From Porphyridium purpureum (Eukaryota > Rhodophyta > Bangiophyceae > Porphyridiales > Porphyridiaceae), in the NCBI GenBank assembly GCA_008690995.1, contig VRMN01000017.1, positions 204,813-268,812 on the forward strand: 64,000 bases of DNA, written 5' to 3'. Positions 18,335 through 29,150 of the stretch are shown one piece after another; position 1 is the first letter of the stretch, and the number at the start of each line of letters is the position of its first letter. Made by a program: the position numbers and the translations under genes. The notes under the pieces are model-generated. The model was given only the letters and a program-made list of their open reading frames with translations, had not been told where the DNA came from and did no database searches.

Positions 18335-20794
18335 ATGTTAAATAACGGAAACCCTAGCGCGATGTTCAAGCGGACGCGCTGCGACTGCTCGGTGCCTGTG
18401 GCTGGAGAGGAGGAGGATGGTGGAGCTGATGGTGTTGGGGAGGATGGGAGGGTGGGCATGGAGCGGGTGGTCCAAGTGAATGAGTATGATCTGGATGAGT
18501 ATGAGGACTTGTTTGCGCAGCTGGATTATGAGGTCGACCGGTTGCAGGGAAGTCGAGCGGAAGGTGTGGTCGCGGTCGCCGATACCACCGCTACCGCGAC
18601 CGCTGCCGCCGCCACGCGCAGGGTCGCTGCGCATGACGCTCCGAACGCGAGCAATGTTGCACGTCTCGCGCGAGTACCGGCCGCGCACGCTGGGCAAGGT
18701 CGCGCAGTGCCAACGGGAAAGATGCCGCCGGCGGACCACCGAAAGGCTTCGCGTGTGCCGGCGGCAAGAGTCGCGCCGTACAGCGCGCCGTATCGCGCAA
18801 ACAACGCGACTGCAAACATTAGCCGCGCTCGGTACCCCTCCGTTCAGCTTCAAAGTGTCCCCAGGGATCAAAGCGACGGAAACACGCCCTCGCGGGCATC
18901 TGCAATCATGGGTGCAGCGCCGGCGCCGTCCCTGTCCGAGCACGACAAGCTGCGAGCCGAAATCGCGAATTTGAGAAAGCGCCTGCTGGCAGAAGAGCGC
19001 AAGAATCTCGACGTAAGCGGCCGCGCGCGGAGCCAGTCCTCAGCGCAAGTGGAAGAAGACACGGCACAGGCACAGGCACAGCTTGAACTCGAGCGCGTGC
19101 GCGCGACTCTGGAAAGCCGCATAGCTCTGCTGGAACATGATATCAGCCAGGCGCAGCTTCAAATACGCACATACCAGCAACGCGCTGCAAGTGCGCAGAC
19201 CACCGCGCCTTCGCAGAATGATACTACGACTGCGGCGGTATCTACCTCGCGTGGCCAACGCGCACGCGGTGTGGGTTCCCATGACCATGGCTTTGATGAC
19301 TTTGACTCGCAGCTCGGTCGAGCGAAGCCAGGTGGCGAAAAATTGAAAGCTCCCGTCGGAAACAAGCGCGAGCGAGCTGCATTGGAAGACTCGCCGCAGG
19401 CACCTCTGCCAACGCATCAGCCATCATCGACGAAAGGTATTGAGATAGGAGCACAGGCACAGCGCTCGCCGGAACGAACGGAGGATATAGGTTTGGAGGA
19501 TGCCGCGCTCGAGGCGCTCTCCAGCAGCGAACGCGTCTGTGAATTACTGGACCACGTCGGACTGAAGCTTGCCCACACACCCGGCACGCAGGCACCAGCA
19601 AGGCTGTTGGTGCTCGAGAAAGAGGTGCTCCTTTGTATTCTCTCGTCGGTGCCATTGCTGTGGCGCCCCGAACACGGTTCTAGCTCCTACCGCGTCATGG
19701 ATTGTTATGCGTTTGCGTGTGCTCTGTTGCATGCTCTGCTAGAGCTGTGGAACGAGGCCGCGCGAAACCTGACCGCAAATGATCGCGAAAGTCCAGACAG
19801 AGGCACCAGTTTACACTTGGCCACATTGACCGAGATCGTGGCCATGGTGGCGGAGGCGTGCTCGGAGCTGTCACCGCACGCTCTTGGAACTGACGGAAAT
19901 GTAGCGAGCTTGATACCAGCATTTTCGAACGGGACCTTGCTGGATTTTGCGATAGGCGCAAATCAAGGCGTGATGACCGAGAATACATTCGCCGCTGGCT
20001 TGCGCATTGCCAGCCACGACGCGAAGCGGCTTGGCTCGACGGAGAGTGTTCGTATCGTGGTCGAAGCATTGCATGGCGTGCTCGTCGACGAGCACGATTA
20101 TGAGCCACTCCATCCGGCTTGGCTAGAAATGGCGTTCACGAGCATCCTCCGCGTTTATTCTCGCTTTCGAGATGGTCTACTGGCGGACGAGAAATTTGTG
20201 GCTGTACTTCAAGCGCTACTCAGCCAAAGCTGTGCTCGATTTGACTGCTTGCATTTGTACCGCGACGCAGTCGATTTACTGGTCGACGCGCACATTGATG
20301 GGCAGGCATCATCTCCAAGCCGGCTGCTGTCGCAGCTGGTGTTGACACCCAAGGGAGCCCCAAATCGTCGAAAGAATAAGAGTCAGCAACCGCTGGCGTC
20401 CTTAATCATCGACAGCTTATGTGATCACGCTTTTCTGCTGCATCGCTACGACCAAGATCGGGCAGAAACAGCCAGGGCGGCGGCCGCCAGAGTCCAGGCC
20501 GAACTAATCGAGTGTATAGCATCATCCATGCTGCTCATACAAGAGTCCTTATCACAACTTGGTACGGATGCACTAGGAACATCATCAAGTGCTGAGGATG
20601 ACCTCCGCAAGGACGTGCGCGACGCGTTCGGCGAGATTCTGATGCGCGCGCAAAGCGTGCTGGGGCCAGCACTGCTTTCGCTGATGGAGCGCGGCCGCGC
20701 ACCTGCGGCTGTTGCACAACTGACCTCGGACGCATCCATTCCGTTCTTGGCGTCCGACCTCTATGCCAAGCTGCACTTGTATTTTCGCGCGTGA
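18335..20794 (+). CDS. Acidic coiled-coil protein, possibly ATRIP-like
   Basis: 819 residues from the ATG at 18335 (the ATG at 18362 is an alternative). The N-terminus has an acidic patch (YDLDEYEDLFAQLDYEVDRL, residues 51-70) followed by a disordered basic, Ala-rich stretch. Then come two coiled-coil segments: DKLRAEIANLRKRLLAEERK at about 207 and a longer one rich in LELERVRATLESRIALLEHD near 250-290. The C-terminal 430 residues are predicted alpha-helical without a recognised motif. An acidic RPA-binding patch, a coiled coil and a helical C-terminal domain is the architecture of ATRIP, the partner of the ATR checkpoint kinase. That parallel is architectural only, so I give it as a hypothesis. 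Other coiled-coil scaffolds are equally possible. Confidence 0.75.
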   Translation: MLNNGNPSAMFKRTRCDCSVPVAGEEEDGGADGVGEDGRVGMERVVQVNEYDLDEYEDLFAQLDYEVDRLQGSRAEGVVAVADTTATATAAAATRRVAAHDAPNASNVARLARVPAAHAGQGRAVPTGKMPPADHRKASRVPAARVAPYSAPYRANNATANISRARYPSVQLQSVPRDQSDGNTPSRASAIMGAAPAPSLSEHDKLRAEIANLRKRLLAEERKNLDVSGRARSQSSAQVEEDTAQAQAQLELERVRATLESRIALLEHDISQAQLQIRTYQQRAASAQTTAPSQNDTTTAAVSTSRGQRARGVGSHDHGFDDFDSQLGRAKPGGEKLKAPVGNKRERAALEDSPQAPLPTHQPSSTKGIEIGAQAQRSPERTEDIGLEDAALEALSSSERVCELLDHVGLKLAHTPGTQAPARLLVLEKEVLLCILSSVPLLWRPEHGSSSYRVMDCYAFACALLHALLELWNEAARNLTANDRESPDRGTSLHLATLTEIVAMVAEACSELSPHALGTDGNVASLIPAFSNGTLLDFAIGANQGVMTENTFAAGLRIASHDAKRLGSTESVRIVVEALHGVLVDEHDYEPLHPAWLEMAFTSILRVYSRFRDGLLADEKFVAVLQALLSQSCARFDCLHLYRDAVDLLVDAHIDGQASSPSRLLSQLVLTPKGAPNRRKNKSQQPLASLIIDSLCDHAFLLHRYDQDRAETARAAAARVQAELIECIASSMLLIQESLSQLGTDALGTSSSAEDDLRKDVRDAFGEILMRAQSVLGPALLSLMERGRAPAAVAQLTSDASIPFLASDLYAKLHLYFRA

Positions 20795-23366
20795 CACTTC
20801 AAGGCACGCGACGAGCACGCAGGCACGTCGTTGATTGTATCGGTGAACGGCGAATTCAACCGGAGAATGGACCGTCTTTTCATATCCATTGCGCAGCCAA
20901 TTTTCGTCTGTCGGCTGCTGAAGAATCGCAGACCATGCGACGAACTCTGCTTTGGTGTTGTTGTTTTTCGGGCCCTAGATAGACGATGTGTCTCCGTTAT
21001 TCATAAAGCGTGCGTGCAGAAGCGCTCAGCCCCACCCGAGGCGCAACCCTTTCAACTCCCACGCGCGAGGTCGCACTGTTTTCAAGCATGTGCAGTTCGC
21101 CATCCTTACAGTCGGTTATCTTCCACGTCATATGGGAAAACAGGGCGTTTTTACTATGATGCACTGTAAACCGGGTTTTGCAGGCGTGCATTGGAAGACG
21201 GCGAGACCGCGGCTGCTTCTGGACCGGTGTTTCGAGTCGATGCTGATGGGCCAGGAGGTATGGGAGTGTTGCACGGAGATGAGGTGATGTGCGTGCGAGA
21301 TGGAAAGCAGCGTGGAGCATGTCCGGGTTTGCGATTTGCGCTGGCGGTGTGTCTTGGTATCGTTGTGGTAGGCGGTTATGTGCAAGAGGTCTGCTCCCGC
21401 AGAATGGTGCGTTGGTTTGAGCCATTTGACGCGCGCAGTGACACAATGGAAGAGTCGTTGGTGGAGGACCTGGACGGGTCGACTCCGTAACTCCGAATGT
21501 CGGCAAAGTGTAGCACTGCCTTACCGGAACGTGCTCCGTTTGATTGTGTCAGCTGGGTCCGTGAATTAGGGTCGGAGTTGATCGTGTTGCCCGTCAAAGC
21601 TTAATGCACGTGGTCAAAGTTGTGATCAAATGTGTGCGTCGAGTTCTTCACAGCGCCAGTAGCACCAATCTGGCGAATAATTCAGACCCACTCACCGTGG
21701 TGGGCTGCATTTTTGTGCGATTCTTGGTCGGGCTCTGCGGGAAGAAGCGTTGGCAATGCGGACTGGACTCCGTCATTCTATGGATAGTCGAACTGCTTTT
21801 ATGGGGAGGGTACGGTCACGTCCTCCGCGTCAGACTTCGACGACCGGCGTATGTGTTGCCGCGAATGCAGTGACTCGCGTCGGCACTTCTTGGACTCGCT
21901 TGAATTGCAATGACTCTTACGAGCTGAATGGCAATCGTGCGGCCATGCATTCAGAGGCAGCTGTCATGCAGAAGACCCAGAATCTGTTACGTAATGCGGA
22001 TACTCATACAGAGATCCTGAATTGTCTCGGCGTGATTTCAGACCAGTATTGCCATCTTGGAATGAATCATTACATTGGCACGTGGGTCCTGTCAGTCAAA
22101 CGAATTGAATGCCTTTTCCGCTCCAAGGCAGAACCTCCTCCGTGCTCAGTTTCCAACTGGAGTGACAAGCGTCTCGGCTGCTGTGAGAGCACAGAGAAGT
22201 CTCGCATATTCCTCGATTCGATCTAGCTTCCTTGGTACAGAGGACAGAATGGTGAATCATACAAAGACGCGGTTCCAAAGGTCCGACCAAGTGGCATCCT
22301 GATGTGCACGCGCAAAAATCATCGACAAGCCTGTCTCCGGCGAGCTCGAACATTTCAACCGAAAATTCTGCGCGCTTTACTCCTTCTGCCCGATGATCGC
22401 GAGACATGCGATGCAGCGCTTCTCAAATTCGAGCGCTTCTGTTGCTGCGAAGGCACTGCTTCACGTCAGTGCTTTTTGACCAACACTGGGACGCTTCTGT
22501 TGCTGCAGAAGCTTTGTGGAATGGCGAGTGGCTCTGCAGGCTAGCTTTAACCCCTCGCTTGTGGGGAACGTCGGTGAGTCCTGCGGCAGTGTATGCCCAA
22601 GGTTTTGTTGGCCCAAGCAACGAAAAAACGATAAATGAGGTGACTTTTTCTGGGGTAAAAGCATTGGCAGCCCGATGGGTCGCACAAAGTGTATCTGAGG
22701 GCGGTGCGTTGGACACATCATCTGGAGCGGTGCTTGCTTGGGCGAACGGAGGCATTTCGTGTCTTTATCGAAGGTGAGGCACATTGTCGTGGTGCGATAG
22801 CACGCATTGTGAAATGTAGCGGCTGTGCTGTTGTGCGTCGACGCCAGCATGCTCAGTGTGGCAATTAGTACAACTGCGAACACGTCTGTCTGGACGGCAA
22901 CAGACGGTGTTTCCATTTCATCATTTGCCATGGCTTTCATATTTCCCGTCTGTGTGTTTGGCGTACCAGAACCTGCGCGACATTGAATCAGGACGGATTT
23001 GAGCGTATCCATATGAACATTGCATCCATAGCCTAGTGGTACACATAGAGGCAGAGGGCGGAAAATCGCATCAGCTGCCCGACAGACTTTTCTTCTTTTG
23101 CTGCCAGCTCGCAAGCTCGAGTACGTTCACCTATCCGTGTCTCTGGTACCGGTCACAGCCATCGTCTACCCCAACATATACCCACTGGGCTGGTCCGCTC
23201 AAATACTCCATGTTGCAGCTGTACTGACCGCGTGTGCAACGCTTCAGGCTTTGAACATGTCAGAGACCTTTCTGAGTTTGCTCAAGACTGCCAGACATTC
23301 TCTAGCCCGGCTTGACATCCGCTCAAAAAAAGTCTCGCATGTTGCGGGTCTCATGAATGGTCATGA
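20795..23366. other. 2.5-kb region without a supported gene
   Basis: Several open frames of 70-220 codons exist on both strands, but none has a recognisable domain. The most gene-like is listed separately (21260-21490). The DENN gene ends at 23367 on the minus strand, so the right end of the region is its 3' side. Confidence 0.5.
21260..21490 (+). CDS. Possible small single-span membrane protein
   Basis: 76-residue frame from the ATG at 21260. It has one clear hydrophobic stretch (LRFALAVCLGIVVVGGYV) flanked by basic residues on the N-side and an acidic C-terminus (ESLVEDLDG). The frame is closed upstream by a stop at about 21164. No homologue comes to mind and there is no second line of support, so it may be chance. 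Confidence 0.25.
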   Translation: MGVLHGDEVMCVRDGKQRGACPGLRFALAVCLGIVVVGGYVQEVCSRRMVRWFEPFDARSDTMEESLVEDLDGSTP

Positions 23367-25589
23367 TCAAAACTTCCAGCGGATTCGACTCTTGTGTTCC
23401 TTGATGCCACCAGTCGATACTGAATTCTTCCTTCTCGGAGTGCCTGGATCAACAGTGTCCTTGGACCCAGCGGCCGACGTGTCATCCTTTCCTGGCGCAA
23501 CTGGTTTCTTGAACATGCTTGCGCGAAGGCTCTTGAGTGATCGTTTAGAGGGGACGGACTCTGCCGCAGACCGACCGTGCGCGTCGTGCGCCATCTTTTT
23601 GAGCGTCACCCGGTGTTGCACGGTGGCGCGCAGCGTCCACTGCTCCTTCATCTGCGTCTCTCCAAACGCGATCCAGAATTGCTCTTCATCCTGCGGTAAG
23701 TGTGCACCCTGCACAATCCCAGACTTGCTGCCCAACGCAGAGTATACCGCTGCGTCCACTTCACTCTCTTTATCCATGGCTGCCGGCCAAAAAGAAGTCA
23801 AGTACTCGCTTGTAAAGACACGAAAGAAGATGCCCAAAATAGCATTCAAGCTCTGCTCCCGTTCTTCCTCGCCCTGTGCCATCGTCTCAATAATAAACGA
23901 ATTGAAGCTGTTTTCTAGCTTGGACCGGAGCTTGAGTGGCATGCGTAAGAAGCCCGAGTCCTTTCCTATATAAAAGCGCGCCGCATCGAGATCCACACGC
24001 ACGGTTTCTGCTTCGACGTTCCAGTCTATTCTCGGCACACATGAAGTGTGTATACCCACCAGAAAGGGCATGGGCGCATGTACGACATCAAGCAGCCCCG
24101 CCGGCAGAACAGGTATGTAGATACCCTGCCAAGTCAGTGGGTCAAGGGCTTTCAAGAAATTCTCAATACCGATTTCAAGCCGTCGCAGAAACCAAGAGCA
24201 AAATATAATGCGCTTCTCGAGCAAAATCGCAGTCACCACGTCTATGAAAACTGAACTGCCAAATGCAAGCAGCAGGTCGTACACAGACATGTCCGGCACA
24301 AGCGCGGAACCTGCGCTCAACGCTCGCTCGCTCGCCACCGCAGAAATATTCCTCTCCAATAAGAGCGGCGCCTCCTCCTTTTCAGACTGAACCAGAAGCA
24401 ACGGCGTCGATGCATTTGGTATCGACGCTTGGTTCTCAGGACTGCCAACATACTTTCTGACAGCGCTCTCGCACGCGTTTCTGAACGAGCGGCGAGCGAG
24501 TGCCGCACAGTCTTCGTCCGGTGCTAGCGCGGTATTTCGCTTGCAACATTTTTCAAATTCGACGATCAACTCGTTTAGCAAAGTCTCTGCTTGCGCTCTC
24601 TCATTCACAGTCGACAGGACGAACAGCGCCAAGCCATTCTGCCGTTGCTTGGATGAAATCAGCTTTGTCTCGCCGTACATGTTATCGCTATGACTGCTGC
24701 CAGGAAAATTTGTAGAACAGCCCGAGCAACGATGTCGTCCATTCGACGCGCGCACGATGTCAAAGCAAAATTGGATACCTAGGCCGTACGAGAAATCGCG
24801 CATCTCGTTGGTACATACAAAAGAATAGGCACTTGCCTGCAGATCCCACTGTGCCTTGCGAGTCGGGTAGCAAAGCGACGTACGGTGAAACTGTTCTTGC
24901 GGAAAGCAAAACCCGATGAATGTGCTCATTTCCTCATGTTTCACTCCGCGCAAAGACACAAGCGGAAAGTTCTCCGGCACTTCAGGTGAGGCCGAGGCAA
25001 CTGACACCGTTTCTGCAGCTATACGAGAATGCGCATTGACCAACTGAGAGCGGGAATCTCCAGAGATTTCGGCGGGAGCTGTGGGGTCTTGGTCTTTCAC
25101 CTCGACTTCGAGCTGCGCCAGAATGCCCGCGAGAGCTTCCGAAGTGACACTGAACGATTTTTTCCGATAGTGCTTGACCCGGGAGTCCAGCTGTTCACGT
25201 GGCCCCTCATCCTCTGAGCTTGGTGAATCTTGCTCACTATTTTCATCGGCGTACGCGTCATCTACAATCCTGTCCGTAAGCTGTTCTCCCGGCGGCAGAT
25301 GATCGTTCGGCGCAGAATCGGATGCCGATGCTGACGCAGGTACAACAGGGACAGACCCACATTCATCTGGCACGCTTCCCTGCCTATCCCCAAACCCATT
25401 TTCACCTTCGTCAGCTTGCTCTTCCCCGTCGCGCACAAAGCGCAGCCCCACGGTCACGTCCAGATCGGTGCTACACAATCCCAGAATCTTGACCCACGGA
25501 ATGCTCACGCTCAGTCTTCCCAGGTTCTCACGTGGCGCAGCCGCCGGCATTCCAGCAGTCTCCGCGGCCTCTGCGGCCTCCGTGACCAT
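23367..25589 (-). CDS. DENN-domain protein (putative Rab guanine-nucleotide exchange factor)
   Basis: 740 residues from the ATG at 25589 (MVTEAAEAAETAG); only a GTG lies further upstream in frame. The central DENN signature is clear: LLLAFGSSVFIDVVTAILLE then KRIIFCSWF at about 455, LDPLTWQGIYIPVLPAGLLD at about 490, and APMPFLVGIHTS. An upstream DENN part is suggested by PLVSLRGVKHEEMSTFIGFC with FHRTSLCYPTRK. The first 200 residues are acidic and Ser-rich. After the DENN region a helical tail ends in a basic, Ser-rich segment (MFKKPVAPGK.., RIRWKF). DENN proteins activate Rab GTPases in membrane traffic; which Rab cannot be told. The 16-bp tandem repeat at 25701 lies just upstream of the start. 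Confidence 0.85.
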   Translation of the reverse strand: MVTEAAEAAETAGMPAAAPRENLGRLSVSIPWVKILGLCSTDLDVTVGLRFVRDGEEQADEGENGFGDRQGSVPDECGSVPVVPASASASDSAPNDHLPPGEQLTDRIVDDAYADENSEQDSPSSEDEGPREQLDSRVKHYRKKSFSVTSEALAGILAQLEVEVKDQDPTAPAEISGDSRSQLVNAHSRIAAETVSVASASPEVPENFPLVSLRGVKHEEMSTFIGFCFPQEQFHRTSLCYPTRKAQWDLQASAYSFVCTNEMRDFSYGLGIQFCFDIVRASNGRHRCSGCSTNFPGSSHSDNMYGETKLISSKQRQNGLALFVLSTVNERAQAETLLNELIVEFEKCCKRNTALAPDEDCAALARRSFRNACESAVRKYVGSPENQASIPNASTPLLLVQSEKEEAPLLLERNISAVASERALSAGSALVPDMSVYDLLLAFGSSVFIDVVTAILLEKRIIFCSWFLRRLEIGIENFLKALDPLTWQGIYIPVLPAGLLDVVHAPMPFLVGIHTSCVPRIDWNVEAETVRVDLDAARFYIGKDSGFLRMPLKLRSKLENSFNSFIIETMAQGEEEREQSLNAILGIFFRVFTSEYLTSFWPAAMDKESEVDAAVYSALGSKSGIVQGAHLPQDEEQFWIAFGETQMKEQWTLRATVQHRVTLKKMAHDAHGRSAAESVPSKRSLKSLRASMFKKPVAPGKDDTSAAGSKDTVDPGTPRRKNSVSTGGIKEHKSRIRWKF

Positions 25590-27269
25590 CCTCCTCCAAT
25601 GGAGATGAACGCGCCTGCTACCAGCACGCGAGAACTCCTCAATCCACCACACAGTATCTCACCCGTCCCCATCTGCCAACCATCTCCACAAACTTTCGCG
25701 GCTCCTCGGCTTATCGGCTCCTCGGCTTATCGGCTCCTCGGCTTATCGGCTCCTCGGCTTATCGGCTCCTCGGCTTATCGGCTCCTCGGCTTATCGGCTC
25801 CTCGGCTTATCGGTTTGATACAACGGTACTTTGTTACTGTACTAGCTGACGGGCTCGATGCTTGCGATGATGCTCGCCCATGCGGCAAGGAGATCTTTGA
25901 CCAGAAAGAAAGGACATTCATTGCGACGTGAATGTATCATCGACACACGAACAGTTTTGTTTTCCGTGACTGTGCCCTATTATTTCGTACGCTGACACTT
26001 CTCTTCCACTTTTGCGCAATGAAGTTGGAACTACTTTCGGGTTTGGAAGTTTCCGTGCTCGGAATCAACATGGTCTTTTCTCTTTTCCCTCTTCGGCTGT
26101 GCCTCTTTCAGCTTTTCAAGTGACGTTTGCTCGATCCATGGCACGCGAAAGAAAGAGCAACTCGTAGTTGAGATCCGGTACCGTCGCGAACTCTGAAAGA
26201 CCTATACAGGAAGAAGCCAAAGGGCTACAAATCATTCCAGCGCTTCATGAAAACAGCTGGGCAAGCTGTTCACCGCTCGCCATTTGTGACCTTTCAATCC
26301 TCTGTTTTCGAGAATTTGAAACAACATTGACACAAGTTCGAGTGCCATCGCGGACTGATTTTGATTAGCTCTCACATGTGAACGATAGAAAGCCTACCGA
26401 AACTGACGTTCACAATGATGTTTCCAACATGCTATTCGCCGTGCGCTAGTCTTTTGAAGGTTACGCTCTTCTTGGAAGAAAATATTCTGGTCGCTTGTAC
26501 GATGAAGCATCACAGACACAACACCTTTAATGTGAACAAGCCCAGAAGGGGATTGGTGAGCATACAGCGGCAAGCGATTGGGAGATTCACGCAAGTCCCC
26601 AAAGTAGAGTAGCTTGAGCGCCTTGACGCTCAACGCGGAGACCAATAATTTTTCTCAAAGATTGGCTATTGAGTAAGTTGCACGGGTACACACTCAGCTT
26701 ATGCACAAACGCCCAAAGGCAAAGAGGAATCAAACAGTGGTAGAAGGAACAGCTTTTCTGCAACAAGTCGAATACGTGAAACATGTATCTAAATATCTAC
26801 AGCATCTGATGTTGAGTGAGGACTGCGCGTCGCTTGTACAGCCGTCATCCAGGCCAAAGTCAACAGAATGCGCATGTTTTTCAGATACCTTGTCTTGCCG
26901 GACAAAAATTGGCGCATACTCGTCGCCCGTGGGCCGCACGCCGTGTGCCCCTTCCAAGCTCCTGCCCCTTGGCCAAACTGCGTTCGAATCACGCAATCCC
27001 TTGTCGTCAGGTGTTCACTTTGGGTGTCCAGCTCAACCGAGTGTCATTACTTTCGTTGCGAATTGCCGCGAAATGTGATTCCGGCGGAATCCATCCATTT
27101 TTTCTTTGTAGACTACCGGGTACAAGAAGACGACGCGCGTTGTCGAGAGAAGGGAGGTGGGTGCGGTGAAAGAAAACAAAGGCACTGTCAGAGCGAGACG
27201 TGGATGTAGGAGAGGGCGCGCTCACCTGCATCGCGATTGGTGGACACGAGTTTGCACGTGGAACGGAAG
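25590..27269. other. Divergent intergenic region
   Basis: About 1.7 kb between the DENN gene (-) and the SAM-like protein gene (+). It holds the seven-copy 16-bp repeat and otherwise somewhat AT-richer sequence with no supported gene. It must carry the promoters of both neighbours; I see no clear TATA box. Confidence 0.5.
25701..25812. repeat. Seven perfect tandem copies of a 16-bp unit
   Basis: The unit GCTCCTCGGCTTATCG repeats seven times without a mismatch, starting about 110 bp upstream of the DENN start codon. Perfect identity implies recent expansion. The unit is not a multiple of three and lies outside any supported gene. Confidence 0.95.
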
Positions 27270-29150
27270 ATGACGGAGGCTGATCTTGGCGTGGAACTTG
27301 CGGTGTCTGCGGAAACCATCGAGTGGATTGCCCGCAATGTGTCGAACTTTGTAATTGAGTTCTTGGGACAACCTCAGCAAGATGGCGCCATGGGGAATGA
27401 ACATCCGTTCTTTGGGACAGATGCGATCCGCATTCATTTCGAGGAAATGGATATTCAAAATGCGGTCGGAATATCTGACAATATTGAAAGGCTCTGTCGG
27501 AGCATTACTCTGCACATCGTCAATGTAGGCAACGGATTTCCGGACATCGCTGCACAAGAAATTAACGCCGCGCATGGCCGCGCAGAAGAACTTTCGCGTT
27601 TGGGTGTACCAGACGCGCACTTACTTCACATTTGGAACATCGCGTGGAGTGCGGCAAATAATACTTTCCAATATCACCGCCTGCAGAGCTCCGAGGGCTC
27701 GCCAGGGAATCCAACAGCTCTTGCTGACGTGTTCCTGTCGCTCATTGAGATTCATAAGGTCGTGTTGGCATCCGGTGCTCTCGCATGTTGTTCAGAAACG
27801 ATAAGGACCATGGCTTCGGACGCGGCAAGGTACGTAGCCAATACGCGCGATGGGATATTAGATGTTGAAGGCGAACATGAAGTGCAGAGACAAGCACGTG
27901 AAGTCGCAGAACATTTGCAAGTCGGACTAGCTGGGGACACAATAGGCGACAGGATGAAGATGATCTTCTTGGACACGACGCATTCTGTCTGGAATCTGCT
28001 GACGGGACAAAACATTGACTCGGATGCGGCCGAAAATGGTCGCCGCATCAGTGACTGCGCACTTCAACTCCAGCGTATCGGGGTGCCTGGCGATGTGGTG
28101 CGTCGAATTCTCTCGCTTGCGTGGGATGCCGCATGTCACGAAGTCACAAGAAGATACCCATCGGGAAACGGAGAGGACGCATACGGTGCTCTGACGTTGT
28201 GGGATCAGCGGCTTACAGATCACGTTCGTTCATTGGCAGCATGCTCGGCATCAGTGCAACCACAAGCAGAAGACCCGTGGTGGCAGTACGTCAAGGTAGA
28301 ACACATGCGCGTCGAGCACGTCGCTCTGCTCTTCGGGAAGCTCATGAGCGACAGAGATACTATGCATGTAGTACTCAAAGAGCAGATTGACGGCATGGAC
28401 TTGGTTTCCGTGATGAATGACGACGAGTACAACGCGAAGATGCAAACGGTGCCTCTTGCGCGCGAAAGTAGGCGCGCGCTGGAGCGATGGCTGCGCTATA
28501 AGAGTGCGAGTGAGCTCGCCTGCGGGCGCAATCTCGAGACGCTCCTGCCCAACGAGTTCGCGCACCTTCTCGAGTTCAACGTCTGCCTCCGCGCCGAGCT
28601 CGCGCGCCGAGTAGTCGATAGGGGAATTTGCGGCAAGGTCCTGGCAGACTTCGATGCCGATGAGGGCATGATGCATGTGCCTTTGAATCTGGAGGAGAAG
28701 CTTAAAGTTCAAGACTGGCTCACGTTGCGCAAGCGGAAACTTTCTTGCAAGTACGTTCCGTTCCGATCCATGTCGAGCGAGCAGCTCGCGCATTTACTCT
28801 GCGCAGAACTCGGTCTAAGCACGATATACATGCACAAGGTTCTGGATCTGCGCCTTCAAGGAAGCTCGCTCATTGAACTGGACTCGATCAGGCGGACGCT
28901 GGGCATGCCGACCGAAGAGTTTGAGATCTTGGAAGCATGGGTTACCAGCAGGTGCTCATCCATCGCGCTTGACGGCTACATTCGCAACGCTCTGGAAGAC
29001 AAGCGGCCCGACAATGTGAGGAGTGCGCGTGACACGCTGTACGATCTACGTGATTCAATTCAGCAGTGGGACGCGTGGCTGGAGTATCGGGCCGACCCAG
29101 CACGCGCCGTTCGCGTACAGTGGATCCTTGATCGTTTTCCTGGCCTCTGA
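27270..29150 (+). CDS. Protein with three SAM-like repeats and a duplicated helical N-terminal domain
   Basis: 626 residues from the ATG at 27270; an upstream in-frame TTG is not used. Three successive segments have the same pattern, an amphipathic ..hAhLL.., a middle ..G..L.. and a closing ..L..WL/WV: residues about 345-410 (VALLFGKLM..IDGMDLVSV..ALERWLRYK), 424-487 (FAHLLEFNV..ICGKVLADF..VQDWLTLRK) and 500-562 (LAHLLCAEL..LQGSSLIEL..LEAWVTSR). This looks like tandem sterile-alpha-motif-type domains, which usually mediate protein or RNA contacts. The N-terminal half also contains a duplicated module: LSRLGVPDAHLLHIWNIAW (about 117) against LQRIGVPGDVVRRILSLAW (about 275). No catalytic motif, signal peptide or membrane span. 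The function is unknown. Confidence 0.8.
   Translation: MTEADLGVELAVSAETIEWIARNVSNFVIEFLGQPQQDGAMGNEHPFFGTDAIRIHFEEMDIQNAVGISDNIERLCRSITLHIVNVGNGFPDIAAQEINAAHGRAEELSRLGVPDAHLLHIWNIAWSAANNTFQYHRLQSSEGSPGNPTALADVFLSLIEIHKVVLASGALACCSETIRTMASDAARYVANTRDGILDVEGEHEVQRQAREVAEHLQVGLAGDTIGDRMKMIFLDTTHSVWNLLTGQNIDSDAAENGRRISDCALQLQRIGVPGDVVRRILSLAWDAACHEVTRRYPSGNGEDAYGALTLWDQRLTDHVRSLAACSASVQPQAEDPWWQYVKVEHMRVEHVALLFGKLMSDRDTMHVVLKEQIDGMDLVSVMNDDEYNAKMQTVPLARESRRALERWLRYKSASELACGRNLETLLPNEFAHLLEFNVCLRAELARRVVDRGICGKVLADFDADEGMMHVPLNLEEKLKVQDWLTLRKRKLSCKYVPFRSMSSEQLAHLLCAELGLSTIYMHKVLDLRLQGSSLIELDSIRRTLGMPTEEFEILEAWVTSRCSSIALDGYIRNALEDKRPDNVRSARDTLYDLRDSIQQWDAWLEYRADPARAVRVQWILDRFPGL

Noticed and set aside
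23024-23095. tRNA-like start (GCATCCATAGCCTAGTGGTA) resembling a tRNA acceptor and D-arm
   Set aside because: No T-arm, and no 3' strand complementary to the first seven bases within a plausible distance.
22461-23114. 217-codon minus-strand frame in the 20.8-23.4 kb gap
   Set aside because: No recognisable motif, odd composition and no support from neighbours.
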